DNA of 32,876 nt from positions 1-32,876 of the forward strand of contig NZ_FOGF01000026.1 of assembly GCF_900111135.1 (NCBI RefSeq), written 5' to 3'. The position numbers were made by a program, and so were the translations under genes. Positions 23,462 to 32,520 of the stretch are shown piece after piece. Position 1 is the first letter of the stretch, and each line of letters opens with the position of its first letter. The DNA is from Granulicatella balaenopterae. Its GTDB lineage: Bacteria > Bacillota > Bacilli > Lactobacillales > Aerococcaceae. The notes beneath the pieces are model-generated. The model was not told the DNA's origin, did no database searches, and was given only the letters and a program-made list of their open reading frames with translations.

Positions 23462-24418
23462 ATGAATAAATTTAAAGAAGGGTGTGGTATAGCGTTCATA
23501 TGCTTGATATTGTGCCTAATATTTGGCGCTTCACTTGATGTTTTTGAAGGTTATTTTCTTTTTGATGATGAATTTACCTTTTTACCAGCATTATTAATGT
23601 TTTATACAGCCTATAAGATACTATTTAATAAATATCGTGATACGAAAGCTTATGAGGTTGGTTCCATCATTATTAAAGCCTTTCTAATTCTATTTACTTT
23701 TGTATTTGGCCTGGGCTTTGCAACGGAGTATTTATTCCGTGATGCTAACTTTATCTCATTATTATTTGGTTTGGGGATGAGTTATCTTGCTTATATTATC
23801 TTATTCCCAAAATCAATGCGTCTAGCGAACTTTACTTTCCATAAACCTATTAAACAAGATCATAATTTGCCACCATTATCACGCAAACGCCAAAAAATCT
23901 ATCAAGAATCTGGCTTAACTGACGAGGAAATTATCTTCTTCCGACAAGAACTAGCCAAAGCAAAAAAACAATTAGTCGACATCGAAGCAAGTTTCTGGCG
24001 CAATAACAAATTAACCGCCATTGCTCGCCGTCACAATATGGTCGCTATCTTACGTGATTACTTTAAAGAATTAGCTGATAACCCAAATCGTTTAAACGAA
24101 GGAACGAACTTTTTATATTCCTACATCCCTTCCCTTCACGACTTAATCGACAAATACTTAGAAATCGACAATCACGTATCAAAAACCCAATTAACATACC
24201 GCACTTTAGACAAAACAGCTGAAACGATTGACGCATTATGTCAAACAATAGAGGATGACTATTTAGCCTTTCAAAAAGATGACTTTAAAGATGCTGAAAT
24301 CGAAATCGAATTAGCCCGACAAAAAATGCAGCAGGCAACTACTGCAAAAGACTTCAATCCGGCTGATGGCAAAGATAATCATGATGACGACTTTGAAAAT
24401 AGCTTTGATAATTTTTAA
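23462..24418 (+). CDS. xpaC: XpaC-family membrane protein, partner of TelA
   Basis: The 318-residue product has four hydrophobic segments in the first 115 residues (about 8-28, 36-52, 68-88 and 95-113) followed by a cytoplasmic helical, charged region ending in an Asp-rich tail. Its place directly before telA, with 15 bp between, matches the conserved xpaC-telA pair of Firmicutes. XpaC was named for a phosphatase-like phenotype in Bacillus, but its true function is uncertain. An AAGGAGG ribosome site precedes the ATG. Confidence 0.82.
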   Translation: MNKFKEGCGIAFICLILCLIFGASLDVFEGYFLFDDEFTFLPALLMFYTAYKILFNKYRDTKAYEVGSIIIKAFLILFTFVFGLGFATEYLFRDANFISLLFGLGMSYLAYIILFPKSMRLANFTFHKPIKQDHNLPPLSRKRQKIYQESGLTDEEIIFFRQELAKAKKQLVDIEASFWRNNKLTAIARRHNMVAILRDYFKELADNPNRLNEGTNFLYSYIPSLHDLIDKYLEIDNHVSKTQLTYRTLDKTAETIDALCQTIEDDYLAFQKDDFKDAEIEIELARQKMQQATTAKDFNPADGKDNHDDDFENSFDNF

Positions 24419-24433
24419 TAAGGAGGAAATAAA

Positions 24434-25636
24434 ATGACTGACGAAAGAAAAAATGTATCATTGGTAGATGATTTAATTAGTAACCCATTTGGAGAACAAC
24501 CTCTACCACCGACCATGACCGATGTATCCAAAGACTTTCCAACACAGGAATTAAGCAATAAACCAAAAAATTTACTGGAAACTTTACCCCAAGAACAACA
24601 AGAAAAAGCCCTTGCCCTTTCCAAACAAATTGATGAACATGATATGCAAGCGATTATTAGTTATGGAGCCGCTGCTCAAAAACAATTAGGTGAATTTTCA
24701 CACTCCATGTTAACCCATGTCCAATCAAAAGATACTGGTGAAATTGGTGACACCTTAACCGACTTAATGAACCGCCTAGCAGAGACTGATCCAAAAGAAC
24801 TAATGGCAGAAGACCGTAATATCTTCCAGCGTATGTTTGGTAAAATCAAAAAATCTATCTATGAAATGCAAGCCAAATACCAAGAAGTTGGTACACAAAT
24901 CGATAAAATTGCCATTCGCCTAGATCACGAAAAAAATGGCCTATTAAATGATAATCTAGCCTTAGAAGAATTATACCAACGCAACAAAGATTTCTTTGAC
25001 GCCTTAAATATTTATATTGCAGCTGGTGAACTAAAAATAGAGCAACTACAACAAGAATTAATTCCACAAGCACTAGATAAAGCTAATTTTTCAGGTGACC
25101 AAATGGATGTCCAAATCGTCAATGACTTGAATCAATTCCTAGACCGCTTAGAAAAACGTAATCATGACTTAAAATTAACCCGTCAAATGACGATCCAACA
25201 AGCACCACAAATTCGTCTCATTCAAAATACGAACCAAGTGCTAGCCGAAAAAATTCAGTCATCCATTACAACAACTATTCCGTTATGGAAGAACCAAATC
25301 GCGATTGCTTTAACTTTATTACGCCAAAAAAATGCTGTAACAGCCCAACGTCAAGTTTCAGAAACGACTAATCAATTAATTCAAAAGAACTCTGAAATGT
25401 TAAAAATCTCAACGATTGAAACCGCCCGTGAAAATGAGCGTGGAATTATCGACCTAGAAACATTACAAAAGACACAACAAGACTTAATTGAAACCTTAGA
25501 AGAAACTTTACAAATTCAGCAAGCTGGACGTGAAAACCGCCGTAAAGCAGAAATGGAATTAAGTCATATGGAACAAGACTTACGCCATAAATTATTAACA
25601 TTACGTCAGCAAGAACAACAACAAAAACATTACTAA
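24434..25636 (+). CDS. telA: TelA-like toxic anion resistance protein
   Basis: The 400-residue product is a soluble, largely helical protein of the TelA/KlaA family: an LxxQIDEHDxQAIISYGAAAQ segment, GEIGDTLTDLM, the conserved FGKIKKSI and a run of coiled-coil heptads, ending in an EMELSHMEQDLRHKL region. The family is linked to tellurite resistance and to nisin and cell-envelope stress, with an unknown mechanism. It follows xpaC with AAGGAGG before its ATG, and a terminator lies directly after. Tellurite and arsenic genes both occur in this window but are 13 kb apart. Confidence 0.9.
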   Translation: MTDERKNVSLVDDLISNPFGEQPLPPTMTDVSKDFPTQELSNKPKNLLETLPQEQQEKALALSKQIDEHDMQAIISYGAAAQKQLGEFSHSMLTHVQSKDTGEIGDTLTDLMNRLAETDPKELMAEDRNIFQRMFGKIKKSIYEMQAKYQEVGTQIDKIAIRLDHEKNGLLNDNLALEELYQRNKDFFDALNIYIAAGELKIEQLQQELIPQALDKANFSGDQMDVQIVNDLNQFLDRLEKRNHDLKLTRQMTIQQAPQIRLIQNTNQVLAEKIQSSITTTIPLWKNQIAIALTLLRQKNAVTAQRQVSETTNQLIQKNSEMLKISTIETARENERGIIDLETLQKTQQDLIETLEETLQIQQAGRENRRKAEMELSHMEQDLRHKLLTLRQQEQQQKHY

Positions 25637-25643
25637 TCCATAC

Positions 25644-25680
25644 AAAAACCACGCCCAAATAAAAATGAGCGTGGTTTTTC
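25644..25680 (+). terminator. Terminator of xpaC-telA
   Basis: AAAACCACGC pairs with GCGTGGTTTT around a short AT-rich loop, followed by a U-rich tail. It begins seven bases past the telA stop. Confidence 0.88.
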
Positions 25681-25820
25681 TTACTTTTATAACGTATTTT
25701 CATTCTAAAAACAATTTGAACTTTTAGTGCTAAGAACTATCCAAAATTTTCAGCATTTCAAACTACTAGCATTTGGCTACTTTATTCCAATAAGACACTT
25801 CCAAGTTCCCAGCCTTGTGA

Positions 25821-26090
25821 CTATACAATAATCTGCACTAAAATTGCTACTACAAATAAGATACACATCGCAATCAACCAGCGATTCAAATAACGATTAT
25901 AGCGCTCTGGCCAAGGTTCTTTTTGACGTTCAACTTCTTCTAGTTGTCGTTCATATTCAACTTCAGGTGGTAATTCCCCTTCAATCCCTCTTTTTAATTC
26001 TTCAACACTTTTCGCAAGTTTTTCACGTCTTTGTTGCTTTTCTAATTGTTCTTGATAATAGCGACGTGTTAATAATGGTTTTTTCGCCAT
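25821..26090 (-). CDS. Small C-tail-anchored membrane protein, conserved type
   Basis: The 89-residue product is a charged, helical N-terminal part (LEKQQRREKLAKSVEELKR) with an ELPPEVEYERQLEE stretch, then one transmembrane helix (about 70-88) at the very C-terminus. Similar proteins of unknown function occur in Lactobacillales. Ribosome site AAGGAG lies seven bases upstream of the ATG. The next gene in this direction is the Nudix gene, 58 bp upstream, so they may be co-transcribed. Confidence 0.72.
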   Translation of the reverse strand: MAKKPLLTRRYYQEQLEKQQRREKLAKSVEELKRGIEGELPPEVEYERQLEEVERQKEPWPERYNRYLNRWLIAMCILFVVAILVQIIV

Positions 26091-26148
26091 AAATATCTCC
26101 TTTTACTTTAGTAGTTACGCTCCCTTATTGTGCGGTACTACCCCTTCA

Positions 26149-26754
26149 TTACGCTAATTCTTTTGCGACTTTTGTAAGATTTTCTTCAATGCGTGCTAAC
26201 TTACTTTCTAGCAACTGCATTTTGTATTGTTGAATGGCAATAATCGTCTTACCATCGATAATCTCGCCATTATGAATCATTTGTAATGCTTCTTCTAATT
26301 CAATCCAGACAATATCTAAGAATTCATCCTCATCAGCTGGTAAAGCCCCTTCTAAGACTTCTTCTAACTCTTCTGCTTGATATAAATGCAAAGCTTCTTG
26401 ACAATAACCAGGCGAAGGATAAAAAGTCATTACTTTACTCCAATTATTCGCACGGAAATTCGTCTCCTCTTCTAATTCACGCTTACAAGCTTCTAGTGGG
26501 TCTTCCGTTTTCGTATCTAACTTACCAGCTGGAATCTCTAAGACATGCGACTCCACGGCTTTACGATATTGACGCACAAATAAAATCTTTTCATCCTTCA
26601 CCGCTAACACACACACCGCCCCATTATGTAAGACAATATCACGTGTTGACTCTTTGCCATTTGGTAGTGAAACGGTGTGGTGTTCTATTGTAAAGATACG
26701 ACCATCATAGAGTGTTTCTTTTTTAATTGTTTTTTCTTCATAATTTTGCATCAT
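26149..26754 (-). CDS. Nudix hydrolase, ADP-ribose pyrophosphatase type
   Basis: The 201-residue product carries an ADP-ribose-hydrolase-type Nudix box: EIPAGKLDTKTEDPLEACKR followed by ELEEETN. Two departures are visible: one extra residue between the first Gly and Glu, and Asn in place of the usual Gly after EEET. The VALRQYR-like FVRQYRKAVE and the SPGYCQEALHLYQAEEL loop support the NudF class, which hydrolyses ADP-ribose to AMP and ribose-5-phosphate. I chose the ATG at 26754 with AGGGGG before it. Confidence 0.9.
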   Translation of the reverse strand: MMQNYEEKTIKKETLYDGRIFTIEHHTVSLPNGKESTRDIVLHNGAVCVLAVKDEKILFVRQYRKAVESHVLEIPAGKLDTKTEDPLEACKRELEEETNFRANNWSKVMTFYPSPGYCQEALHLYQAEELEEVLEGALPADEDEFLDIVWIELEEALQMIHNGEIIDGKTIIAIQQYKMQLLESKLARIEENLTKVAKELA

Positions 26755-26934
26755 AATTCCCCCTATTTCTCTCTCCACCATCATACAAAACTAATTCCCC
26801 AACAGCAATCATTATGATAGAGATTTATCAAATTCTTTACCGAAAGTTATTATTTTCACAATTATCCTTCTTCTTTCTTTACTTTCGTTGTACACTATTA
26901 ATATAAAACGTTTTCATTAGAAAGGATTGAGCAC

Positions 26935-27765
26935 ATGTATGATTTAATGTTTGATGCGGTTCAAGGCTTACTGCCAACACGTGAGGTTCAAAGTTTTAAA
27001 GGAACTTACGGACGAATCGCCATTATTGCTGGAAATGAAGAAATGGGTGGAGCCGGTATATTAGCTAGTAGTAGTGCGCTTTATTCAGGAGCTGGACTTG
27101 TAACTACTTATACTGCCCCCTGTAATCACGCTGCTCTTCATGCCCGTTTACCAGAAGCGATGGTAAAAGATTGGCAATTATTAATCCAACATGCAGATAC
27201 TTTAGCTAACTATAATGTCATACTAATTGGACCTGGTCTTGGAATTAATGAATTTAGTACACTATTAGTCAGTCAAGTCATTCAGGAAGCTACACCAGAA
27301 CAAGTCTTAATTATGGATGCTAGCGCTATTCGAATATGGGCAGAGCTAGATTTTCCTACCATCAATAGTCAAGTTGTTTTCACACCACATTTAGGTGAAT
27401 TTTCAGCTATTTCAAGTATTGAAATTGAGCAGATTACCTTAGAAAATAGTCGTTTATTCCTTGAAGAAAAAGCTCCACATGGTATTTTAGTCTTAAAAAG
27501 TCACGAGACTAAGATTGTGACTAGCGTTGACTGTTGGCGTAATACTCTGGGGAATCCTGGAATGGCCATTGGTGGCACAGGCGATGTTTTAGCAGGTATG
27601 ATTGCTGGATTCACACCACAAACTAATTCGCTACTTGATGCTGTTAAATCAGCCGTCTATACTCATAGTTACATTGGTGACCTAATTGCATGCAAGGAAC
27701 ACATTGTCTTACCAAGTCGTTTAATCGAAAAAATTCCAGAAACCATGTATACCCTATTCCATTAA
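26935..27765 (+). CDS. nnrD: ADP-dependent NAD(P)H-hydrate dehydratase
   Basis: The 276-residue product has the YjeF C-terminal-domain fold of the ribokinase-like superfamily: KGTYGRIAIIAGN, GAGILASSSALYSGAGLVT, GPGLG, TPHLGEFSAI and the nucleotide site GNPGMAIGGTGDVLAGMIA. It repairs hydrated NAD(P)H using ADP or ATP. The epimerase domain that fuses to it in many bacteria is absent, as is usual in lactic acid bacteria. The ATG follows AAAGGA by eight bases; an internal Met at residue 5 is an alternative. It is transcribed alone toward a terminator. Confidence 0.93.
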   Translation: MYDLMFDAVQGLLPTREVQSFKGTYGRIAIIAGNEEMGGAGILASSSALYSGAGLVTTYTAPCNHAALHARLPEAMVKDWQLLIQHADTLANYNVILIGPGLGINEFSTLLVSQVIQEATPEQVLIMDASAIRIWAELDFPTINSQVVFTPHLGEFSAISSIEIEQITLENSRLFLEEKAPHGILVLKSHETKIVTSVDCWRNTLGNPGMAIGGTGDVLAGMIAGFTPQTNSLLDAVKSAVYTHSYIGDLIACKEHIVLPSRLIEKIPETMYTLFH

Positions 27766-27860
27766 GCAGTATTTTGTAGCTCGTAAATAATAAGTGCATT
27801 ATAAAATATCTTTTGCTTATAGAAATTTGAGAACTTCTTTACCAATACATATCAATAAAG

Positions 27861-27915
27861 CCACTAAATAAGTCAGTCTGCTACTTTGGAACTTATCTAG
27901 TGGTATTTTATTTTC
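27861..27915 (+). terminator. Terminator after nnrD
   Basis: CCACTAAATAAG (27861-27872) pairs with CTTATCTAGTGG (27892-27903) with one mismatch, followed by TATTTTATTTT. The remaining intergenic sequence to 28051 holds nothing recognisable. Confidence 0.75.
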
Positions 27916-28051
27916 TTATAATAATGTATATTGGGTTTTGTCGCTGTTAGTTTTATTGCAAAATCACATTTTACAATCGTTTTACTTCTAGTTAGTTTTT
28001 TCCATATCACGATTTCTGTCGTTTTCTAGCTTGTTTCTTCTATATAAACGT

Positions 28052-28651
28052 TTATAACTGATTACGCCAATTAATTAATTCTTTGATGTGTCTTTCTTCA
28101 ATATAGCCTTCCTCAGTCGCCACCTCTATCAAACGATCATAATGCCCCAATGTATGATACCCTATCCCTTCATGTTGAAAGGCATCTTTAGCTTTTGTTA
28201 ATTCATATGAAAAAATAGCTACTACACCTAACACCTCGGCACCCACCGCTTCTAAGGCTTTGACGACTTTAATAGAAGATAATCCTGTTGATATCAAATC
28301 CTCCACAACAACTACCTTTTGACCAGGGGAAATCACGCCTTCAATCTGATTCGTCTTTCCATGCTTTTTAGCACTACTACGCACATAAGTCATCGGCAAA
28401 TCTAATAATTCACTCACCCAAGCTGCATGAGGAATCCCCGCCGTAGCTGTACCCGCAATCATTTCCACATCCGGATACTGTTCTTTAATTAAAGTTGCCA
28501 ATTGACTGGCAATCTGACGACGAATGGTAGGATAACTCATGGTCAAACGATTATCGCAATAGATGGGTGACTTAATCCCTGATGTCCATGTAAAGTAATT
28601 TTCCGGGCTCAAGGCCACCGCTTTAATAGCTAACAAATCTTTTTCAATCAT
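28052..28651 (-). CDS. pyrE: Orotate phosphoribosyltransferase
   Basis: The 199-residue product has the PRPP-binding motif [14 protein letters not shown], the catalytic-loop lysines in [15 protein letters not shown] and the hood segment [13 protein letters not shown]. It transfers phosphoribose from PRPP to orotate in pyrimidine synthesis. The start follows the pyrF stop by one base, so translation is coupled. No PyrR-binding leader is visible. Confidence 0.97.
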   Translation of the reverse strand: MIEKDLLAIKAVALSPENYFTWTSGIKSPIYCDNRLTMSYPTIRRQIASQLATLIKEQYPDVEMIAGTATAGIPHAAWVSELLDLPMTYVRSSAKKHGKTNQIEGVISPGQKVVVVEDLISTGLSSIKVVKALEAVGAEVLGVVAIFSYELTKAKDAFQHEGIGYHTLGHYDRLIEVATEEGYIEERHIKELINWRNQL

Positions 28652-28652
28652 G

Positions 28653-29363
28653 TTATTTACCTTCTTCCCAATTTAGTAAGATGTCTTGATAGGCTTTCAC
28701 CGGATCAAGCGCTTTGGTAATCGGTCTACCAACAACAATATGAGTCGCACCATTCATCCGCGCAATTTTTGGTGTCGCAATCCTTTTTTGATCATCAGTC
28801 GGATTAGCCAGCATACGAATGCCCGGCGTCACCTTTAAAAAGTCCTTTCCACAAGCTAATTCAATTTGTTTACTTTCTAAGGCTGAACACACCACCCCAT
28901 CTAAGCCACTCGCTTTAGTTAATTGGGCATAATGCAGTGCTGAATCGGCTAGACTTACCGCTAATTGCTGCTCTTTAACGCCAATAATTGGATTGGTTGA
29001 AGTTAATTGTGTCACGGCAATTAATTTGGTAGCTTGGCTTCCTTGCGCTCCTTGTTCCAAACCTTCACGCGCCGCTTGCATCATAACGCTTCCCCCAGCT
29101 GCGTGAACATTCACCATCTGCACATCAAATTGAGCCAAACCCTTCATCGCCATTTGAACCGTATTTGGGATATCATGTAATTTCAAATCTAAAAAAATCT
29201 GATGCCCCATTGTGCGAATCTTATCTAATAAATGAAAGCCATTCTGGTAAAATAATTCCATCCCGATTTTGACGGATAATGCTTCACCTTGAAACCGATT
29301 CAAAAATGCCATCACTTCTTGTTCATTTGGAAAATCTAATGCGATAATTGGTTGTTGATTCAT
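28653..29363 (-). CDS. pyrF: Orotidine 5'-phosphate decarboxylase
   Basis: The 236-residue TIM-barrel enzyme shows IIALDFPN, the catalytic [10 protein letters not shown], a VHAAGG turn, TPGIR and VVGRPIT near the C-terminus. It decarboxylates OMP to UMP. I chose the ATG at 29363 ([11 protein letters not shown]) with AAGGGGG upstream; a start at 29411 would overlap the pyrC remnant. One base lies between the pyrC stop and this start. Confidence 0.97.
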   Translation of the reverse strand: MNQQPIIALDFPNEQEVMAFLNRFQGEALSVKIGMELFYQNGFHLLDKIRTMGHQIFLDLKLHDIPNTVQMAMKGLAQFDVQMVNVHAAGGSVMMQAAREGLEQGAQGSQATKLIAVTQLTSTNPIIGVKEQQLAVSLADSALHYAQLTKASGLDGVVCSALESKQIELACGKDFLKVTPGIRMLANPTDDQKRIATPKIARMNGATHIVVGRPITKALDPVKAYQDILLNWEEGK

Positions 29364-29364
29364 C

Positions 29365-29817
29365 TTATTCCCCCTTAAATGTTGCTGCTTGCCAAGCAAT
29401 TTTGCCATCACAAATGGTCATCACTGGCATGCCATATACTTTTTGCCCGCTAAATGGAGTATTTCTTCCTTTTGATTCAAAGCTATCCGGATCAATCACC
29501 GATTCCTTCTGCAAATCAATCACCGTTAGATCTGCTAATCCACCCACTTCCAAGCGACCATATGGCAAACTGAATACCTTGGCTGGTTTAATGGTTAGAT
29601 AATCTACTAATTGTTGCAGTGTCCACCTATTCGTCTTAACAAAGGCTGTATATAATTGAGCAAAAGCTGTCTCTGAACCAACAATGCCAAAACTAGCTTG
29701 CGTCATTGAGCATTCTTTTTCTTCGACTGTATGCGGAGCATGATCTGTTACAATCATATCAATTGTACCATCTTCTAAACCGGAAATTAGGGCTTCTCTA
29801 TCTTCATTGGCACGTAG
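29365..29817 (-). pseudogene. pyrC: Dihydroorotase PyrC, 3' remnant (N-terminal two thirds lost)
   Basis: The frame encodes about 150 residues equal to the C-terminal third of Pyr[21 protein letters not shown], then [21 protein letters not shown] and [21 protein letters not shown] full PyrC has about 425 residues; the metal-binding HxHxR motif and the catalytic Lys/His part are missing. Upstream of 29817 the sequence switches to an unrelated gene start. The ATG inside the remnant at 29757 has no ribosome site and could not give an active enzyme. The pyrF and pyrE genes beyond are intact and may now depend on the transplanted promoter. Confidence 0.9.
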
Positions 29818-29939
29818 TTGATGCCTAGGTAGTTGACGCCTGTTTGTTGGTCGCGGAAGATGCGGATGTAGTCTTCATATAAGTTTTCTTCGTGGACGGT
29901 TTCGAATCGGCCTTGTCCTGCGTGTGATAGTAATCCCAT
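29787..29939 (-). CDS. Chimeric 50-codon ORF, N-terminus of a DUF6440-like protein
   Basis: It opens with an ATG after GGAGG (7-base spacing): a strong start. The first 37 residues, with [13 protein letters not shown] and [12 protein letters not shown], resemble DUF6440 family proteins of Firmicutes. After GVNYL homology stops and the frame reads [12 protein letters not shown], running out of frame into pyrC to a TAA at 29787-29789. It is the broken 5' part of a gene fused to pyrC by deletion. Its product is unlikely to be functional, but its promoter may drive pyrF-pyrE. The family assignment is from memory. Confidence 0.6.
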   Translation of the reverse strand: MGLLSHAGQGRFETVHEENLYEDYIRIFRDQQTGVNYLGINYVPMKIEKP

Positions 29940-30212
29940 ATTAATACCTCCAATTTATATTCTTTAGTTAGTTTCATTCTATCATAAACTGTTAGAGGAA
30001 TTGGAGTTTGTTATTTTTGTGTCTCTTTAGTTCGTATGAATACCCTTTCTACGTCGCCTATATTTGCTAGTTTTTGCGCTATTTTTTATGTTTAGCTTTT
30101 TTCACCCTTGTTACTACGCTAATTTTTGTTTGTTTCTTATCCTACAATATTCTGTATGACCTTACTTTCTTTTATTAGACTATCTATTGTTCAAAGGATT
30201 ACCTGTTGCATC
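29940..30212. other. Intergenic region upstream of the chimeric pyr transcript
   Basis: AT-rich, no gene. It should hold the promoter for the DUF6440-pyrC' transcript; TATGATAGAAT on the minus strand near 29980 is a weak -10-like match without a clear -35. Nothing else is recognised. Confidence 0.35.
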
Positions 30213-30249
30213 AAAAAAAGAATGACATCACTTTACGCTAGGCCATTCC
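30213..30249 (-). terminator. Terminator of the pnuC operon
   Basis: On the minus strand GGAATGGC pairs with GTCATTC around a long loop and is followed by seven U. It lies 20 bp past the pnuC stop. Confidence 0.75.
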
Positions 30250-30268
30250 TTTTTATGTTATATATTTT

Positions 30269-30988
30269 TTATGCTGCGCCACCTTCGTTATCAGCTTCTC
30301 CGCTATTCCATACATGGTGTGCGTAGATTGAGTTGAATAATAAAGCAAATTGTAATGCTGATTGTGATAAGTATACACCTAGTGATGCGACATCATTGTG
30401 TCCTGTTAGCATTTGAACGGTTAGGATTGTCCAGTAGATGACGTTTGCGATATTTACTACAATCCACAGTGACCAGTTTTCTTTATATTTCAAGATGTAT
30501 AGCCCTTGTGCAATTAAACTTACCACGAAATTAATTGAGTCAAAATATGGTAGTTGTCCATTTAAACGAGCTAAAATGAACCAACCAATTCCCCATGCGA
30601 TAAATGCCCCACCAAATACAAGTTTTCTAGTCTCTTTGCTGAAAGAATGTGTGGCTTCATCTTTTCCCCACATGAACCATCCAATTGGTTGCGAGATTAC
30701 GTAAATAATATCCATTGCAAATGAGCCGTATGCATGACTAATCCAGGCAATATAGGTCATTGCTAAACATTGTACAATCCCAAATAAAAATGAAATCTTA
30801 CGCCCCTTCATTCCATAAACTAAACATAACACCCCACATAATCCTGAGACCATCCCAATAATACTGTCTGGTGCAATTACAAACACAACAACTTGTAATA
30901 ATAATAATAACGATACATAAATCACTTCAAATTTCTTCCAGTTTGTGAATAATTGACTATATAGCCAAGAGTGTTTTGTGGTTTCCAT
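30269..30988 (-). CDS. pnuC: PnuC-family nicotinamide riboside transporter
   Basis: The 239-residue product has about seven transmembrane segments and PnuC hallmarks: a YVSLLLLLQ-containing helix, GLCGVLCLVYGMKGRKISFLFG, the substrate-site stretch QPIGWFMW and a C-terminal ILKYKENWSLWIVVNI. It facilitates nicotinamide riboside uptake for NAD synthesis. Three ATG codons follow AAGGAGA; the third (30988) has the best spacing. It is the last gene of a crp-phosphorylase-pnuC operon, and the phosphorylase directly upstream could process imported nucleoside. Confidence 0.9.
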   Translation of the reverse strand: METTKHSWLYSQLFTNWKKFEVIYVSLLLLLQVVVFVIAPDSIIGMVSGLCGVLCLVYGMKGRKISFLFGIVQCLAMTYIAWISHAYGSFAMDIIYVISQPIGWFMWGKDEATHSFSKETRKLVFGGAFIAWGIGWFILARLNGQLPYFDSINFVVSLIAQGLYILKYKENWSLWIVVNIANVIYWTILTVQMLTGHNDVASLGVYLSQSALQFALLFNSIYAHHVWNSGEADNEGGAA

Positions 30989-31017
30989 CATCATTCTCCT
31001 TATATCTTTTATTTGTA

Positions 31018-31734
31018 TTAGTCAGCTAAAATATCAAGCGCTAAGTTTAATGTTGCTTTTTCTCCGGATGCTACATTGCTTTCACCTTGTACTAAATCAT
31101 TAACCCCTTCTGATAGGTCTTCTTGATATAAGACAACATTATTTAAAATAGACATAGCTTCCATACCTCTTTGTCGAGCAATAACAAGTAAAGCACCTGA
31201 TTCCATGTCTGCTCCGATAATACCTTTTTTAGACCAAAATTCTTCTACTTCTGCATTATTATCCATATAAAATCCATCATGTGATCTTACAATGCCATAA
31301 TTAGCGGTTGGTGCGTATTTTTTAGCTTTAAGCAATAAATTAATAGCAGGTACGGCTGGATATGCTTTTGGTACATAATTTTTAGTTAGTCCATCATCGC
31401 GTACTACGCCTTCTGCAATAATCATTTCACCTAAATCAATTCCTTTTTGCATTGCGCCTGCTGATCCTACGCGAATAATCCGTTTGACACCTATATTTTT
31501 TAGTTCCTCTACGCCAATTGCGGTAGATGGTGCTCCAATACCGGTAGATATCACTAATATTTTTTTACCTTTATATCGCCCAGTTATTGAGCGAAATTCT
31601 CGGTTATACGCTAATTCTTCTACTTCTTGTAATAATGGTGTTGCTGCATCAATTCGAGCAGGGTCGCCAACGATAATTGCATCTTCTACATTGATTTCTG
31701 ATGTTAATTGAATATGTGGTTGTTTATCTTCCAT
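31018..31734 (-). CDS. Nucleoside phosphorylase, PNP/UDP family
   Basis: The 238-residue protein has the PNP_UDP_1 pattern: IVGDPARID near the N-terminus, STGIGAPSTAI, IRVGSAGAMQKGI and the substrate site GADMESGALLVIA. The last resembles uridine phosphorylases more than DeoD, but the family cleaves purine, pyrimidine or nicotinamide nucleosides and specificity cannot be read by eye. Being encoded between a Crp-type regulator and pnuC suggests cleavage of imported nicotinamide riboside to nicotinamide and ribose-1-phosphate. That is inference. Confidence 0.88.
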   Translation of the reverse strand: MEDKQPHIQLTSEINVEDAIIVGDPARIDAATPLLQEVEELAYNREFRSITGRYKGKKILVISTGIGAPSTAIGVEELKNIGVKRIIRVGSAGAMQKGIDLGEMIIAEGVVRDDGLTKNYVPKAYPAVPAINLLLKAKKYAPTANYGIVRSHDGFYMDNNAEVEEFWSKKGIIGADMESGALLVIARQRGMEAMSILNNVVLYQEDLSEGVNDLVQGESNVASGEKATLNLALDILAD

Positions 31735-31751
31735 TTGTAACTACCTCGCCT

Positions 31752-32405
31752 TCATAAAATATTGTTAAGCTTTTCAAGGTTAATGATTTCAATCGCTATT
31801 TTCCCAACTTTTATAATGCCTAATTCTTCAAGTTGCTTCAAAATACGATTCAAATTACGATAAGATGTATCCACTTCATCTAAGATATCCGCCCGTGTTA
31901 CTTGCTTATTTTTCGAATGATACGATAATAAACAAGCACAAATTTGCTCACGTGCTGATTGTAAGCTATAGCGCTGTGTTCGTTTGGTCAGATGATATAA
32001 TTGATCACATAGATTCGTAATAAATTTTGTGCTCAATTGTTGGTCGCTATTCAGCCACTTAACAAATTCTCGATTATGCAATCGTAATAGTGTTACATCT
32101 GTTGTATTAATTAAAGATGCGCTATATGGTCTATTGATAATCGCTTCTTGTTCACCAATAAAATTCCCTCTTCGATAAATATCCAACACTACTTGATTCC
32201 CTTTTTCTGACAGTAAATATACTTTTACTATGCCCGTTAACACAATGTATGTATAGTTATATTGACAGTCTTGATATAAATTAAATTTTTCTTTTTCAAA
32301 TTCAACAATCTCTATTTGGGATAAAATCTCTAAAGGACATGATGATAATATCTCTTTTATTTCTGGATATTTTTCTATCTCTTTTACCATATTTTGTAAT
32401 AACAT
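31752..32405 (-). CDS. Crp/Fnr-family transcriptional regulator
   Basis: The 217-residue product has an N-terminal cNMP-binding-type beta-roll (about 28-115, with GNFIGEQEAIINRPY), a dimerisation helix (about 120-150) and a C-terminal HTH (VTRADILDEVDTSYRNLNRILKQLEELGII). It resembles YeiL-like regulators. The Arg-Ser pair that binds cAMP in true CRP is not present, so the ligand is unknown; no FNR-type cysteine cluster is seen. It is the first gene of the phosphorylase-pnuC operon, 17 bp upstream, and two palindromes sit in its promoter, suggesting autoregulation. Confidence 0.9.
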   Translation of the reverse strand: MLLQNMVKEIEKYPEIKEILSSCPLEILSQIEIVEFEKEKFNLYQDCQYNYTYIVLTGIVKVYLLSEKGNQVVLDIYRRGNFIGEQEAIINRPYSASLINTTDVTLLRLHNREFVKWLNSDQQLSTKFITNLCDQLYHLTKRTQRYSLQSAREQICACLLSYHSKNKQVTRADILDEVDTSYRNLNRILKQLEELGIIKVGKIAIEIINLEKLNNIL

Positions 32406-32428
32406 TTATAATCAACCTTTCATATATC

Positions 32429-32468
32429 ATTATAATTAGAAGAAAAAACAAATTCAAAGACACCTGTC
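32429..32468 (-). promoter_or_regulatory. Promoter of the crp-phosphorylase-pnuC operon with Crp-type box
   Basis: TTGAAT (32452-32457) and TATAAT (32429-32434) are exactly 17 bp apart on the minus strand. The palindrome GACACCTGTC (32459-32468) starts one base upstream of the -35, so its centre is at about -41.5 if the -10 occupies -12 to -7. Confidence 0.8.
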
Positions 32469-32520
32469 CTGTATCTATTCATTATTTCTGCCAATTTATT
32501 AATTTTTCATCATTTTTATA

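Noticed and set aside
30989-32428. NAD-type or nucleoside riboswitch before pnuC
   Set aside because: pnuC is internal to an operon and the leader of the first gene is only about 20 bases; no conserved riboswitch core was recognised.
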